This document shows positions 7,659-16,983 of a stretch of 64,000 bases of DNA, one piece after another. Source of the DNA: Salivita marina (GTDB lineage Bacteria > Pseudomonadota > Gammaproteobacteria > Pseudomonadales > Azotimanducaceae). Below the pieces are notes generated by a model, which was not told the DNA's origin, ran no database searches, and saw only the letters and a program-made list of their open reading frames with translations. The translations under genes were made by a program, and so were the position numbers. Positions within the stretch are counted from its first letter, which is position 1. Each line of letters begins with the position of its first letter. The stretch is taken from NCBI GenBank assembly GCA_038144425.1, contig JAYQNS010000002.1, positions 310,001-374,000 on the forward strand, written 5' to 3'.

Positions 7659-9621
7659 TTAGGTGCGAGGGGCCGGTCGGGCCTCTCGCAGCGTCTCTTT
7701 TAGCGCCACTCTGAGGGCGGCTTCCGTCGCCCTTCTCCCTTTGAGGCCCAGCGGTGCGCCGAGGCGCGCCCAGGGCGCGCCCAAGCACAGTCTTTCCGTG
7801 AGTGCTTGAAGCGCCAGCGTTGCCGGTCGCCCGGAGCTCTTGAGCGCTCTCTCTAGCTGGCAAAGCACACTCGCGCCCACCTCTTCTAGGACCACTTCCC
7901 CCTCAGCCACCGCGCGCAAGCGTGCTCAGCGGCTGCGGTGGGTCCCGGCTGCCCGGGAAGATGCTGTAGGAGGGTCGTTCGAAGCCCTGCGGTGATCGCT
8001 GGCCCGGTGGGGCCCAGGCGAAAGCGGAGTTCCTCCCGAAGAAGGGGGGCGGCGTTGAGCATCATTTGCTGCGCGGCTGGGCTTAGGGGTGCCGTCATCA
8101 AGACGCTTGGGGCGCCGCTGGCGTTTCCGGCGCGATGCCCTAGGCGCGCTAGGCGAAAGCCGCAGCGGTGCCAAAAGCGTACTAGGGCTTCGGTGGCGCC
8201 AAAGCTCACGGACAGAAAGGCGTAGCCCTGACTCGCGGCGCCGGCGCGGGCCGCTTCCACGAGGATCTTACCCTCTCCCCGGCCTCGCAGCTTCGCATCA
8301 ATCGCCAGGCGCTGTACGCGGAGGCTTTTGAGGATGAGGGCTTCGACGAGCCCCAGCTGAGCGCCGAGGATGCTGGCCCCGTGATGCCCCGGCGGCCGGC
8401 GCTGTCCCTGCACTATGGCCTGAGCAAGGGCTCGGGATAGGCCCCCTTCGGGCTTCAGCAACAGTGCTCCGCGAAGCTGGCCGTCCCGGCCCAGGACCCA
8501 CCGTTCGAGGGTGGGGTCGTCGAAGAGCTGAGCCAAGTCCCGAGGTCTTGCGCGGTAATGAGCGTCGCGCAGGCAGCGATAAAGGGCTGCCCAAGCCCCC
8601 TCGAGCGCCTCCGGTCCGAGGCGCTCCGGGCCCTCCGGGGCAAGCCAGGGGGCGATGCGGGTTTCCGGCGCGCTATAGACGGCATTGAGGGCCGCCTCCA
8701 GGGGGTCATCGGCGGCGAAGCGATGGGGCGTCTGCAGGGTCCAAACCGTTCCCTCCCGATAGCGCTCTCGAAAGGCGCTGAGGAAGCGCTGACGAAGGCC
8801 CTGCCCCGTTCCCTCGTAGCCCTCCGTCGTGGTGGCCAAAACAACCCGGGGAATAGCTTCGAGCAGGGCCGTTAGGGTTGGGAGGGGAAGGCCCGCGGCC
8901 TCATCAATCAGAAGGGCGCCGGGCAGGGGCCCTTCGCTGAGGAGAAGATCGGGGGGCGGTGGGGCAGCGGGCGTCCCTCGGCGGCGGCCACGCGACGAAG
9001 CATAGCCGTCGAATGGGGGTGGGGGCCCGTCACCGCCAGATCGGAGCGAGCAACGCGTGCGGCCAGCTGGCCGAGGAGCGTGGACTTGCCCCGGCCCCGG
9101 CCTCCGAGCACCAGCGCCGGTCGATGCCCTCGCCCCGTGAGCACCCGTTCGAGCCGATCCAAGGGCGCGTCGGCGGCTGGCGTTGCGTCTGGAGGGCTGG
9201 GGGGGGCTGGCGCTGCGGGCAAGTGGAGGTGGGGTACGTGCTCTCCCTGCAGCCTGTAGGCCCAGGGGGCCAGGCGCTGGCCGAGCCAGCGCTGGAACGG
9301 CGTAGCGCGGCACCGGGGCAGGTGAAGAACGAGCAGGCCTCCGGCGCGAAGGGTGCCGGCTAGAGCTGGTAGGCGCTCGGCAAAGTCGGGCGCCTCAGCG
9401 CTCACCCATAGCCCATCGGTCTCAAGTCCTAGGGCTTCCGTGAGGGGGCCTTGGCTTCGTGCAAGCACCTGCGCTCGCCGCCCTTCGTCGGGCCAGAGGG
9501 CCTCGAGCAGGGCATCCTGCGGTAGCGCGGAGGAGTTGAGCAGGAGGAGGCGATGGCGGCGCTCGGCCGCCTGCCGAAGGCCCTGCTCAAGGGTCCTTTG
9601 CCAGGCGGCAATAGGGCTCAT
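7659..9621 (-). CDS. tmcA: tRNA(Met) cytidine acetyltransferase TmcA (two frameshifts in this sequence)
   Basis: The enzyme makes N4-acetylcytidine at the wobble base of elongator tRNA-Met using ATP and acetyl-CoA. Three frames together give the whole protein. First: N-terminus with Walker A GGRGRGKST at residues 173-181. Second: PGALLIDEAAGLPLPTLTAL (Walker B), TTTEGYEGTGQG and a GNAT domain with LRGRGEGK. Third: a C-terminal tail ending GLKGRRATEAALRVALKETL. One break is at the G6 run 8951-8956 (one base missing restores EGRPLPHRPPDLLLSEG); the other is near 7918-7930. With two added bases the protein is 654 aa, normal for the family. The start at 9621 (MSPIAAW) lies 7 nt after the stop of the upstream gene. 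Confidence 0.85.
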
Positions 9622-9628
9622 GGGGAGG

Positions 9629-10039
9629 CTAGGGCAGCTGGATTCCGCCGCCGGGGCCGCCAAAGCCGCCGCCCGGGGCGCCCCCCATGGCACCGCCTGC
9701 GCCCCCTTGGCCAGGGATCACCAACCCGGAGGCGGCTTCCCGGCGCATTTCCTGAAGCTGGTTCAGCGTATCTTGCACCGCTTCCCCGGCTCGGGCGCCA
9801 AACTGACCTACGGCGTCTTCGAGCGTTTCCGCTTCGATTTCAAAGGAAATGGGAAGGCTGCCCCCCGGCGTCAACAGGGACGCCTGGCCCAAAAAACGCA
9901 CGGGGCGGCTCGGGTCGTCTTCGCCAGTGGCGGCGACCGGGGTCAAGCGTTGGATCGTGCCGACCCGTCGGTCGGAAAAGACGTCCTCGCGATAGAGGTT
10001 CGCCCCGTCCATTTGGATGTCGTCTAGAGACTCGCTCAT
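9629..10039 (-). CDS. Conserved hypothetical protein with glycine-rich tail
   Basis: 136 aa, AGGAG 6 nt before the ATG. The N-terminal part (LYREDVFSDRRVGTIQRLTP, then RFLGQASLLTPGGSLPISFE) looks beta-rich; residues 75-110 (EDAVGQFGARAGEAVQDTLN then QLQEMRREAAS) look helical; the last 30 residues are mostly Gly, Pro and Ala. No signal peptide or metal motif. I do not recognise the family. The 7-nt spacing to tmcA suggests one transcript and perhaps a role near tRNA modification or translation, which is only guilt by association. Confidence 0.7.
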   Translation of the reverse strand: MSESLDDIQMDGANLYREDVFSDRRVGTIQRLTPVAATGEDDPSRPVRFLGQASLLTPGGSLPISFEIEAETLEDAVGQFGARAGEAVQDTLNQLQEMRREAASGLVIPGQGGAGGAMGGAPGGGFGGPGGGIQLP

Positions 10040-10083
10040 GGGGGCTCCTAAGCCTTAATCAGTGTGACCGCCATTCTGCCACG

Positions 10084-10461
10084 CTAGCCCTGAGGTTTGG
10101 CGGCAATGGCTTCGATTTCCACCACCGCCCCGGGGAGGAGAAGACCGGAAATCACCGTGGAGCGGGCCGGCGGCGCCTCCGGGAAGTAGCGCTGGTAGAC
10201 CGCGTTATAGGCCGCCGCATCCTCGGGGCGGGTGAGGAAGGCGGTCACCTTCACCACGTCTGCCAGACTCGCCCCCGCCTCAGCGAGTACGGCCGAGAGA
10301 TTCTCTAGCGCTTGCACCGTCTGGGCGGTCACGTCCTCGCCAGCGAGTTTCCGTTCGCTGTTAATGCCAAGCTGCCCGGAGCAGAAGATGAAGTCGCCGC
10401 TGATGATGGCTGGGGAGAGGGGAAGGCCAGGAGTGAGGGTGCCAACTACGGTGCGGGTCAT
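10084..10461 (-). CDS. RidA family protein (YjgF/YER057c/UK114)
   Basis: 125 aa. SGDFIFCSGQLGIN, ALENLSAVLAEAGASLADVV, KVTAFLTRPEDAAAYNAVY and the closing VEIEAIA are the RidA landmarks; the Arg of PPARSTV matches the substrate-binding Arg of active enamine/imine deaminases. RidA hydrolyses reactive 2-aminoacrylate-type enamines released by PLP enzymes. The ATG at 10461 has AAGGA upstream; the open frame continues far upstream only as antisense of the divergent patatin gene. Confidence 0.9.
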   Translation of the reverse strand: MTRTVVGTLTPGLPLSPAIISGDFIFCSGQLGINSERKLAGEDVTAQTVQALENLSAVLAEAGASLADVVKVTAFLTRPEDAAAYNAVYQRYFPEAPPARSTVISGLLLPGAVVEIEAIAAKPQG

Positions 10462-10530
10462 GGTGCGTTCCTTTCCAAAGCGATGGGTTAGGTGCAGGCT
10501 ACCGTTGCCTTCGCCCTTGGGAAAGCACTC

Positions 10531-11577
10531 ATGTCCAGCCCCTTGATCATTCACGCCGGCCGCGCGGTGCGGGAACGCATTCTTCGGGATGGCTTTCGCT
10601 ACGACGATTTCGACGTGGTGCTCGGCGCGGCCGGGGGGCCAAAGTGGCTGGTGCTCTATGGCCTCGATGCGGTGCTTGCCCCGGCCCTGGCCGCCGCTCC
10701 CCGGCCCCGAACGTTCATCGGCGCATCCGTGGGGGCCTGGCGCCTCGCCGCGTACCTTCAGGCGGACCCCCAGGGCGCGCTCGATCGCTTGCTTGCGCGC
10801 TACCGCGACCCGGCATTTTTTGCGGAAGCACGCCCCGATATGACCGCCCGTTTCGAGGCGGACGTGTCCGCCGTGCTGGGGCAGGCGGGCCTGGATTCGC
10901 TCGCCCAGGGCGCGCCGAATGCCCTCTTCGCCGTGGTCACGGCCTTTGGCCCCGGGCGGTGGAACTTGCCCTGGCGCCTCGCCCTCACGGCGCTGGGGAA
11001 TGCGCTCCATTCTCGGTCCTTCGCCGAGGCCGGTGCCCTGGGCCTTGGGCACCGCGTGCTCGCCGGGCCGGCTCCCGCGCCGCCCTGGCTTCGCGCAGCG
11101 CTCCCGGGCACTGACCTCACCCTCCGCCCGGAGCAATGGCCGGCGGCGCTCTTGGCCACGGCGGCCGTGCCGGGCCTCATTCGCCCTGTGGAGGGCCTAT
11201 TGCCTCGCGGCGCCCTGGGTATTGATGGGGGCATCGCGGACTACCATTTCGGCACCATCCCTCGCCACGACGGCTTCACCCTCTATCCGCATTTTTACCC
11301 CCACCTCGTGCCTGGGTGGTTCGACAAGCCCTTTACCCGCCGGCGGCTCGATCCCACCTCCGTGGATCATATGCTGTTGCTGGCGCCGTCCCCGGTCTTC
11401 GTGGCGGGCCTGCCCGGGGGCAAGATCCCCGATCGGAAAGATCCCCAGGCGCTTGGAGGGGCGGCCCTGGGGGCTCGCTGGGGTCAGGTAGCGGAGGCGT
11501 CCCGGGCGCTGGGAGACGCCTGGGCCGCGCTGACGGAAGGGGAGGGGCTGGGCCTAGCGCGAGCCCTTGCGTCCTGA
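10531..11577 (+). CDS. Patatin-like phospholipase
   Basis: 348 aa from the ATG at 10531 (GGGAAAG upstream). LGAAGGPKW (31-39) replaces the usual DGGGxRG oxyanion loop, GASVG (64-68) holds nucleophile Ser66, and IDGGIADYH (231-239) provides catalytic Asp232 of the Ser-Asp dyad. No signal peptide, so probably cytoplasmic and acting on acyl esters of membrane lipids. It diverges from ridA and precedes the MDR oxidoreductase by 51 nt. Confidence 0.82.
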   Translation: MSSPLIIHAGRAVRERILRDGFRYDDFDVVLGAAGGPKWLVLYGLDAVLAPALAAAPRPRTFIGASVGAWRLAAYLQADPQGALDRLLARYRDPAFFAEARPDMTARFEADVSAVLGQAGLDSLAQGAPNALFAVVTAFGPGRWNLPWRLALTALGNALHSRSFAEAGALGLGHRVLAGPAPAPPWLRAALPGTDLTLRPEQWPAALLATAAVPGLIRPVEGLLPRGALGIDGGIADYHFGTIPRHDGFTLYPHFYPHLVPGWFDKPFTRRRLDPTSVDHMLLLAPSPVFVAGLPGGKIPDRKDPQALGGAALGARWGQVAEASRALGDAWAALTEGEGLGLARALAS

Positions 11578-11628
11578 GGGCGAGGGCGCCATGGTTTAGG
11601 CCATCGGGTCACAGGGGAGGGAGATCCC

Positions 11629-12645
11629 ATGAGCATTGCCTATCAACGTTTTGTCATCGATGAGCTACCGAAGGGGCCCCTCGAGGAACGGCACTTTCGC
11701 CTCGAGGAGGGCGTGCTTCCGGCGCTGGAAGCGGGGCAGGTCGCCGTGCGGGTCATTCTGATCTCCCAGGATGCGGCCAACCGCGCTTGGCTCCAGGGCG
11801 CCACCTACCGGGGCGCGGTGCAAACTGGGGATGTAATGCCCAGCGGCGCCATCGCTGAGGTGCTGGCCTCGGAGGACTCGGCTTTCGCCCCGGGGGAACT
11901 GGTCTACGGCGATATCGGCTGGCAAAGCCACGCGATCATGGCGGGGGCCGCGCTCCGCAAGGTCGGCCCCCACCGCCCCCTGACCCATCACCTCTCCCTT
12001 TTGGGCGTCGCGGGAAAGACAGCCTACCACGGACTCTTCCAGGCCGCGGGCATTCATGCCGGGGAAACGCTCCTGGTGTCGGCGGCGGCAGGCTCCGTGG
12101 GCTCCCTCGTGGGTCAGCTCGGAAAGCTCAAAGGCGCACGGGTCATTGGTGTGGCCGGTGGTCCGGAAAAATGCGCTTGGGTTCGCGACACGCTGGGCTT
12201 TGATGAATGCCTTGATTACCGAGATGAGAGCCGACCCCTGCCGAAGGCCCTCGCGGCCGCGGCCCCAGGCGGCGTCGACGCGTATTTCGACAACACCGGT
12301 GGGCCCATTCTCCAGGCCGCGCTCTTTGCCATGCGAGAGCAGGGCCGCATCGCCTGCTGCGGCGCCGTGTCCATGTACGACGGCGCACCCCGCCCGGGCC
12401 CCGTGGGGGTGCCGGGGCTCATTGTGGTGAAGCGTCTCACCCTGAAGGGCTTTATCGTTTCTGACTACGCCCACCTGGATGCGGACGCTGAGCATGAACT
12501 TGCGCTTTGGGCGAAGCAGGGCCAGTTGCATATGGAAGAGGACATCCTCGAAGGGCTTGAAGCGGCGCCGCGGGGGCTGATTGGCCTTTTGGCAGGACAC
12601 AATCGGGGCAAGCGCATGGTGCGCCTGGCCCATGATCCGGCTTAA
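11629..12645 (+). CDS. NADP-dependent MDR oxidoreductase (zinc-independent, CurA/leukotriene-reductase type)
   Basis: 338 aa. The family reduces the alpha,beta double bond of enones with NADPH. SAAAGSVGSLVGQLGKLKG plus ARVIGVAGGPEKC is the cofactor-binding Rossmann segment, with the AxxGxxG form of zinc-free members. FDNTGGPILQAAL, GRIACCGAVS and LTLKGFIVSDY are typical of the CurA/PTGR group, and no structural-zinc cysteine cluster is present. GGGAGG lies upstream of the ATG. The stop is 2 nt before the PerM start, so they share a transcript. Confidence 0.87.
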   Translation: MSIAYQRFVIDELPKGPLEERHFRLEEGVLPALEAGQVAVRVILISQDAANRAWLQGATYRGAVQTGDVMPSGAIAEVLASEDSAFAPGELVYGDIGWQSHAIMAGAALRKVGPHRPLTHHLSLLGVAGKTAYHGLFQAAGIHAGETLLVSAAAGSVGSLVGQLGKLKGARVIGVAGGPEKCAWVRDTLGFDECLDYRDESRPLPKALAAAAPGGVDAYFDNTGGPILQAALFAMREQGRIACCGAVSMYDGAPRPGPVGVPGLIVVKRLTLKGFIVSDYAHLDADAEHELALWAKQGQLHMEEDILEGLEAAPRGLIGLLAGHNRGKRMVRLAHDPA

Positions 12646-12647
12646 GC

Positions 12648-13718
12648 ATGTCTTCCTCAGCGCCCTGGGTGCTTCTAGCGCTGGCGGCGGCCGGCGGACT
12701 CATTTACCTCCTCCAGCCCGTGCTGGGGCCCTTCCTTTTTGCCGCATTGCTGGCCTATCTCGGCGATCCCCTCGCCGACCGGCTGGAGGCGCGGGGCTTG
12801 GGTCGCACCGGCGCCGTGGTGCTGGTATTTCTGGCCCTGAGCCTTGTCCTGACCCTCGGGCTTCTTGGATTCTTGCCCCTGTTGGTGGAGCAGCTGCGCG
12901 ACCTTCTGCAGCGCCTTCCCCGGGCCCTGACGTGGCTGGAGTCCACGGCTCGGCCCTGGCTTGAGCACCGCTTCGGCCTTGCCCTGCCCAGCTTAGAGAG
13001 CGCCGAGGTCAATGCGCTGCTGCGGGAGCACTGGCAGTCCACAGGGGAATTAGCCGGGCAGGTGCTGCGCAGCGCCTTCGCCTCTGGGGCTGCGGTGCTG
13101 GGGACCCTGGCCACCTTGGCTCTGGTTCCCGTGGTGACCTTCTACCTGCTCCGTGACTGGGATCGTCTGATCGCGCAGGTCCAGGCCTTGCTGCCCCGCG
13201 ATCTCGAACGGGTGCTCACACCCCTGGCGCGGGAGTGCGATGAGGTGATCGCGGCGTTCCTTCGAGGGCAGCTGCTGGTCATGCTGGCCCTAGGAACGCT
13301 CTATGCGGTGGGGCTCGCCCTCGTGGGTCTCGACTTTGCGCTGCTCATCGGCTTGGTGGCGGGGCTTGCAAGCCTCGTCCCCTACCTAGGACTGGCCGTG
13401 GGCCTCGTGCTTGCTGGAGGCGCGGCGCTGTTTCAGGGGGGCGATCCCCTCACGGCTCTCGCTGGGGTAGGGGCAGTCTTCGCCGTCGGCCAAACCCTGG
13501 AAGGCATGGTCCTGGTGCCCTGGCTTGTGGGCGATCGCATCGGCCTTCATCCCGTCGCCGTGATCTTTGCGGTGCTTGCTGGGGGGCAGCTGTTCGGTTT
13601 TACGGGGGTCTTGCTGGCCCTGCCGGTGGCCGCAGTGATCGCCGTGGCCCTGCGTCACGCCCACGAGCCCTACCTACGCAGCCGCTTCTACGGCGGCCGG
13701 CAGGACGAGGGGTCCTAG
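12648..13718 (+). CDS. AI-2E/PerM family inner-membrane transporter
   Basis: 356 aa with the UPF0118 layout: two N-terminal transmembrane segments, a long amphipathic periplasmic-type region (about 75-150, including LLQRLPRALTWLESTARPWL), then five or more hydrophobic helices. Family landmarks include PVVTFYLLRDWDRL, ECDEVIAAFLRGQLLVML and QTLEGMVLVPWLVGDRIGL. Members export small molecules or ions; the substrate here is unknown. Two bases separate it from the oxidoreductase gene. Confidence 0.85.
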   Translation: MSSSAPWVLLALAAAGGLIYLLQPVLGPFLFAALLAYLGDPLADRLEARGLGRTGAVVLVFLALSLVLTLGLLGFLPLLVEQLRDLLQRLPRALTWLESTARPWLEHRFGLALPSLESAEVNALLREHWQSTGELAGQVLRSAFASGAAVLGTLATLALVPVVTFYLLRDWDRLIAQVQALLPRDLERVLTPLARECDEVIAAFLRGQLLVMLALGTLYAVGLALVGLDFALLIGLVAGLASLVPYLGLAVGLVLAGGAALFQGGDPLTALAGVGAVFAVGQTLEGMVLVPWLVGDRIGLHPVAVIFAVLAGGQLFGFTGVLLALPVAAVIAVALRHAHEPYLRSRFYGGRQDEGS

Positions 13719-13728
13719 GCGGACCTCC

Positions 13729-14481
13729 CTAGGCGCCGGGCGGCAGCACGGGCCGAATCGTCGGCATGGATCGGGGGCCTATGGCCCAGCGGTGCAAGGC
13801 GTCGATGGAGTCGAAGCGGCACAGCCCTTCAAGCTGCTTCACGGTGACAGCCATGAGGTCGAAGTCCCCGGCGCGATGCCGTTCCAGGGCCTGCTGTGGG
13901 GTAATCCAACAGCTATCGTCCAGTTCCTTGTCATCGTGGAGCCCAACCTGCTGCGGCGGCGCCTCGGCTATGAAGAAGCGCGTATCGAAGCGCCGGGGCC
14001 GGCCCAGGGGCGTGACCCATCGGTTGTAGAAATGCACCCGGTCGCAGGCGAGGGTTAGCCCTTCCTGCTTGCACAGAGTTTCGAGATCCAGCGTGCCATC
14101 GTGAATGGCGTGGCGGTAGGCCTCAAAGCGCTCTCGCTTCTCCCCTTCGAGGGTGACCAGCTGGCCAAGATTGTTGTAGGCCAGCAGCACCCCCGCTTCC
14201 TCGAAGGTTTCCCGAATCGCTGCAATCCAAAAGCCTCGCCACTCATGGCCGATGGCGTCGAGTTGTGGTTGCTGGGCTTCGCTGGGCCCGGTGCGATAGG
14301 GGTCGTAGGCATGGAGGTGGTCGTCTCCCTCCACCCGGCCCCCGGGAAAGACATACATGCCGCCGGCAAAGGCGGAGCCCATGGTGCGCCGAAGCATGAA
14401 CAGCTCCAGGCCCTGGGGGGCGCTGTCCCGGGCCAGGATGATAGTGGCCGCGGGGCGAATCGGTTGAACCGGTTTGCTCAT
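13729..14481 (-). CDS. Nudix hydrolase, NUDT19-like with interrupted Nudix box
   Basis: 250 aa. FPGGRVEGDD begins the Nudix box and AIRETFEEAGVLL completes it (R90, E91, E94, E95, G97), but about 35 residues are inserted between the Gly and the REUxEE part, as in mammalian NUDT19 and its bacterial relatives, which cleave CoA and acyl-CoA. The metal-binding glutamates are present. GGAGGGAG lies before the ATG. Substrate assignment to CoA esters is inference. It diverges from the serine hydrolase. Confidence 0.8.
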   Translation of the reverse strand: MSKPVQPIRPAATIILARDSAPQGLELFMLRRTMGSAFAGGMYVFPGGRVEGDDHLHAYDPYRTGPSEAQQPQLDAIGHEWRGFWIAAIRETFEEAGVLLAYNNLGQLVTLEGEKRERFEAYRHAIHDGTLDLETLCKQEGLTLACDRVHFYNRWVTPLGRPRRFDTRFFIAEAPPQQVGLHDDKELDDSCWITPQQALERHRAGDFDLMAVTVKQLEGLCRFDSIDALHRWAIGPRSMPTIRPVLPPGA

Positions 14482-14566
14482 GAAACTCCCTCCTCTCTCT
14501 AAGATGATACACGGCTTGGTCCCAAGCTATGCTGTGGGCGGAACATCAGCCTTGGGGAGACGTGGG

Positions 14567-15775
14567 ATGAGTGTAGGGGGATTAAACGCCGGGCAGCTGG
14601 CGCGCATCGAGCAACATCTAGCCAGCCGATATATCGATCAGGGAAAGCTTGCGGGGACGCTGACGGCGGTCTGGCGCCGCGGCGAGCTGGCCTATCTGAA
14701 GCCCCAGGGGCAGCGGGATTTGGCCTCCGGCGCGCCCATGATGGAAGACACCATTTTCCGCATCTACTCCATGTCCAAGCCCATCACCTCCGTAGCGTTG
14801 ATGATGCTCTATGAGCGCGGGGTCTTTCAGCTTGGCGATCCCGTCCATCGTTGGATTCCTGAGTGGGCCGAGCAGCGGGTTTATGTATCCGGGATCTACC
14901 CCCACTTCCAGACTCGCCCCGTGGACCGACCCATGACGGTGAAGGATTTGCTGACCCACATGAGCGGCCTGACCTACGATTTTATGGCCGCTACGAATGT
15001 GGATGCGGCTTATCGCAAGGTAGGGCTACGGCTCCAGGGGTCAGGGCTGACCCTTGATACCTTCGCCGAGCGCCTCGCGCCCCTGCCCTTGCTGTTCACG
15101 CCCGGGTCCTCCTGGAACTACTCCTTCGCGACGGACGTCTGCGGGTTGCTCGTTCAGCGCATGAGCGGCCTGCCTTTGGACCAGTTCCTTCAGCAGGAAA
15201 TCTTCGGGCCTCTGAAGATGGGGGATACGGGCTTCTCCGTGCCTGAGTCAGAACGGCACCGCTTTGCCTCCAATTACGAGCGCGCCCCGGATCGGAGCCT
15301 CCGTTGCATCGACGAGGCAAGCACGAGCCCCTTTTGCCAACCGGCAACTTTTTTCTCCGGCGGTGGGGGGCTCCTGTCCACGGCACACGATTACCTGCGC
15401 TTTTGTCGCATGCTGCTCGGGGGCGGCACGCTGGAGGGCGCGCGTATTATCGGGCCTAAGACCCTGGCGCTGATGGGGACGAACCACCTGCCGGACGGGG
15501 GTGATCTTACGGCCTGGGCCCAGGGCAGCTTTAGCGAGACCACCTATGAGGGGATTGGCTTCGGCCTCGGCTTTGCCGTGAACCTAGGCATGGCGGCGAC
15601 GAGCGCCGTGGGGACGGAAGGGGAGCTGTTCTGGGGCGGCGCCGCGAGCACGATCTTCTGGGTGGACCCGAGGGAAGATCTTGCATGCGTATTCCTGACC
15701 CAGCTCATGCCCTCGGGGACCTACAATTTCCGAGGGCAGCTGAAGGCCATGGTTTACGGCGCTATTGAGCCCTAG
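14567..15775 (+). CDS. Beta-lactamase family (class C/EstB-like) serine hydrolase
   Basis: 402 aa from the ATG at 14567, with GGGGAGA upstream. Ser68-x-x-Lys71 in YSMSKP is the nucleophile/base pair, Tyr185 in WNYSFATD matches the YxN motif, and LFWGGAASTIFWVDP is the KTG-equivalent strand, altered as in EstB-type esterases. HMSGLTYDF is another family landmark. There is no signal peptide, so it is more likely a cytoplasmic esterase than a secreted beta-lactamase. It overlaps the convergent nitroreductase by 4 nt. Confidence 0.85.
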   Translation: MSVGGLNAGQLARIEQHLASRYIDQGKLAGTLTAVWRRGELAYLKPQGQRDLASGAPMMEDTIFRIYSMSKPITSVALMMLYERGVFQLGDPVHRWIPEWAEQRVYVSGIYPHFQTRPVDRPMTVKDLLTHMSGLTYDFMAATNVDAAYRKVGLRLQGSGLTLDTFAERLAPLPLLFTPGSSWNYSFATDVCGLLVQRMSGLPLDQFLQQEIFGPLKMGDTGFSVPESERHRFASNYERAPDRSLRCIDEASTSPFCQPATFFSGGGGLLSTAHDYLRFCRMLLGGGTLEGARIIGPKTLALMGTNHLPDGGDLTAWAQGSFSETTYEGIGFGLGFAVNLGMAATSAVGTEGELFWGGAASTIFWVDPREDLACVFLTQLMPSGTYNFRGQLKAMVYGAIEP

Positions 15776-16443
15776 AAACCATGGAAGGAGACGATTTCGT
15801 CCACGGGCACGCGCTCGCTGCGGAAGCCTGCAATGGGATGGCTTTCGTCTTCATAGCCGATGGCCACGCCGCAGAAAAGCATTTCGTTATCGGGGATGGC
15901 TAGGGCCCTCACCACCGTGGGGGTCCACACGGCCCAGGCTTCCTGGGCCGCGGTGTGAAGCCCGTGCTCCCGGGCGAGTAGCATGATGGATTGCATGAAC
16001 ATGCCGCAGTCGGACCATTGCCCCTCCTGCATTTGCCGATCCATAGTGAAGAACAGTGCCGCCGGCGCGCCAAAAAAGGCGTAGTTCCGGGCGAACCAGG
16101 TGAGGCGCGCGGCCTTGTCTTCCCGGGGGATGCCGAGGGCTGCGTACATGCCTTCCCCAACTTGGAAACGCCGGGTTTTATAGGGCTCGGTGAGCTCCGG
16201 AGGATAGATGTGGTATTCCGCGCCTTCGCCTCGGGGCGTGGTTTTCATCTTCTCCTGGACCTCATCCACGATGGCCTGCTGCACCGCGCCGGTGACCGCG
16301 TAGACACGCCAGGGCTGGAGATTGCCGCCGGAGGGGGCCCGAAGGGCGGCGGTCAGAATGTCCCTAAGGAGCGCCTCGGAAACGGGCGTGTTCTTGAAGG
16401 CGCGGCAGGTTTTCCGTGTGGCTAGAGCCTCAGAAACGTTCAT
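15772..16443 (-). CDS. Nitroreductase family flavoprotein
   Basis: 223 aa. ATRKTCRAFKNTPV and LRAPSGGNLQPWRVYAVTG are the FMN-binding N-terminal motifs; SIMLLAREHGLHTAAQEAW and MLFCGVAIGYEDE complete the fold. The family reduces nitro groups, quinones or enones with NAD(P)H as an FMN dimer; the native substrate is unknown. GGGGGAGA stands 6 nt before the ATG. Confidence 0.88.
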   Translation of the reverse strand: MNVSEALATRKTCRAFKNTPVSEALLRDILTAALRAPSGGNLQPWRVYAVTGAVQQAIVDEVQEKMKTTPRGEGAEYHIYPPELTEPYKTRRFQVGEGMYAALGIPREDKAARLTWFARNYAFFGAPAALFFTMDRQMQEGQWSDCGMFMQSIMLLAREHGLHTAAQEAWAVWTPTVVRALAIPDNEMLFCGVAIGYEDESHPIAGFRSERVPVDEIVSFHGF

Positions 16444-16518
16444 GGTGGTCTCCCCCGGTGCATGAGATCACAAGTATACGAGCTTGCGTCCCTGGGCGCC
16501 CCCGGGCATAAGGCGATC

Positions 16519-16983
16519 ATGGCGACGCTCACCGCGTTTCTATTTTGGGTGCTGCTGAGTGCCGCCGGGGGTAAGACCCTGCGCGGGCAGACGCTCACGC
16601 TTTGGGAACGGCTCGCGCTGGGCGCAGAGGGCGCAGTCGTCGCCCTCCTGCTGATGCCAGCCTGGCGGGGCCTAGCCCTGGGGGCCGCGTCGCTTCTGTG
16701 GCTGGCCTATGCCGCCTATTTGCTTCGCGCCTGGCGAAGAGACGCCGCAGGGGTCTGTCCTTGTGGGGATTGGATGCCGCTGAGGCTTGGGCCCCTGGTG
16801 ATCGGGCGGGCGCTTGCACTGGCGGCGCTGGCGGCTCTCGCTGCGGTGCACGGGGGCGCGGAGCCCCGGGGGCTCGCGTTGCTGCCTGGCCTGGGCTGGG
16901 CCCTGGTCTATGCTCTTGCCCTGGGGCTGATCGCGACGATGCAGCTGCGTGGGGCCCTGGCGGAGGAGGGACGGAACGGATGA
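16519..16983 (+). CDS. MauE/DoxX-like four-helix membrane protein
   Basis: 154 aa from the ATG at 16519 (AAGG 7 nt upstream); an in-frame ATG at 16462 would add 19 residues but has no ribosome site. About four hydrophobic helices, with VCPCGDW between helices 2 and 3: a CxC pair in the place of the MauE-type cysteine motif, which in methylamine utilisation works with disulfide formation or redox maturation of exported proteins. The last bases overlap the M24 peptidase start in ATGA, so translation is coupled. Assignment to MauE/DoxX rests on topology and the CxC motif only. Confidence 0.55.
   Translation: MATLTAFLFWVLLSAAGGKTLRGQTLTLWERLALGAEGAVVALLLMPAWRGLALGAASLLWLAYAAYLLRAWRRDAAGVCPCGDWMPLRLGPLVIGRALALAALAALAAVHGGAEPRGLALLPGLGWALVYALALGLIATMQLRGALAEEGRNG

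Noticed and set aside
10462..11136. N-terminal extension of the RidA reading frame to 350 aa
   Set aside because: It runs antisense through the patatin gene; RidA family proteins are about 125 aa and a good RBS precedes 10461.
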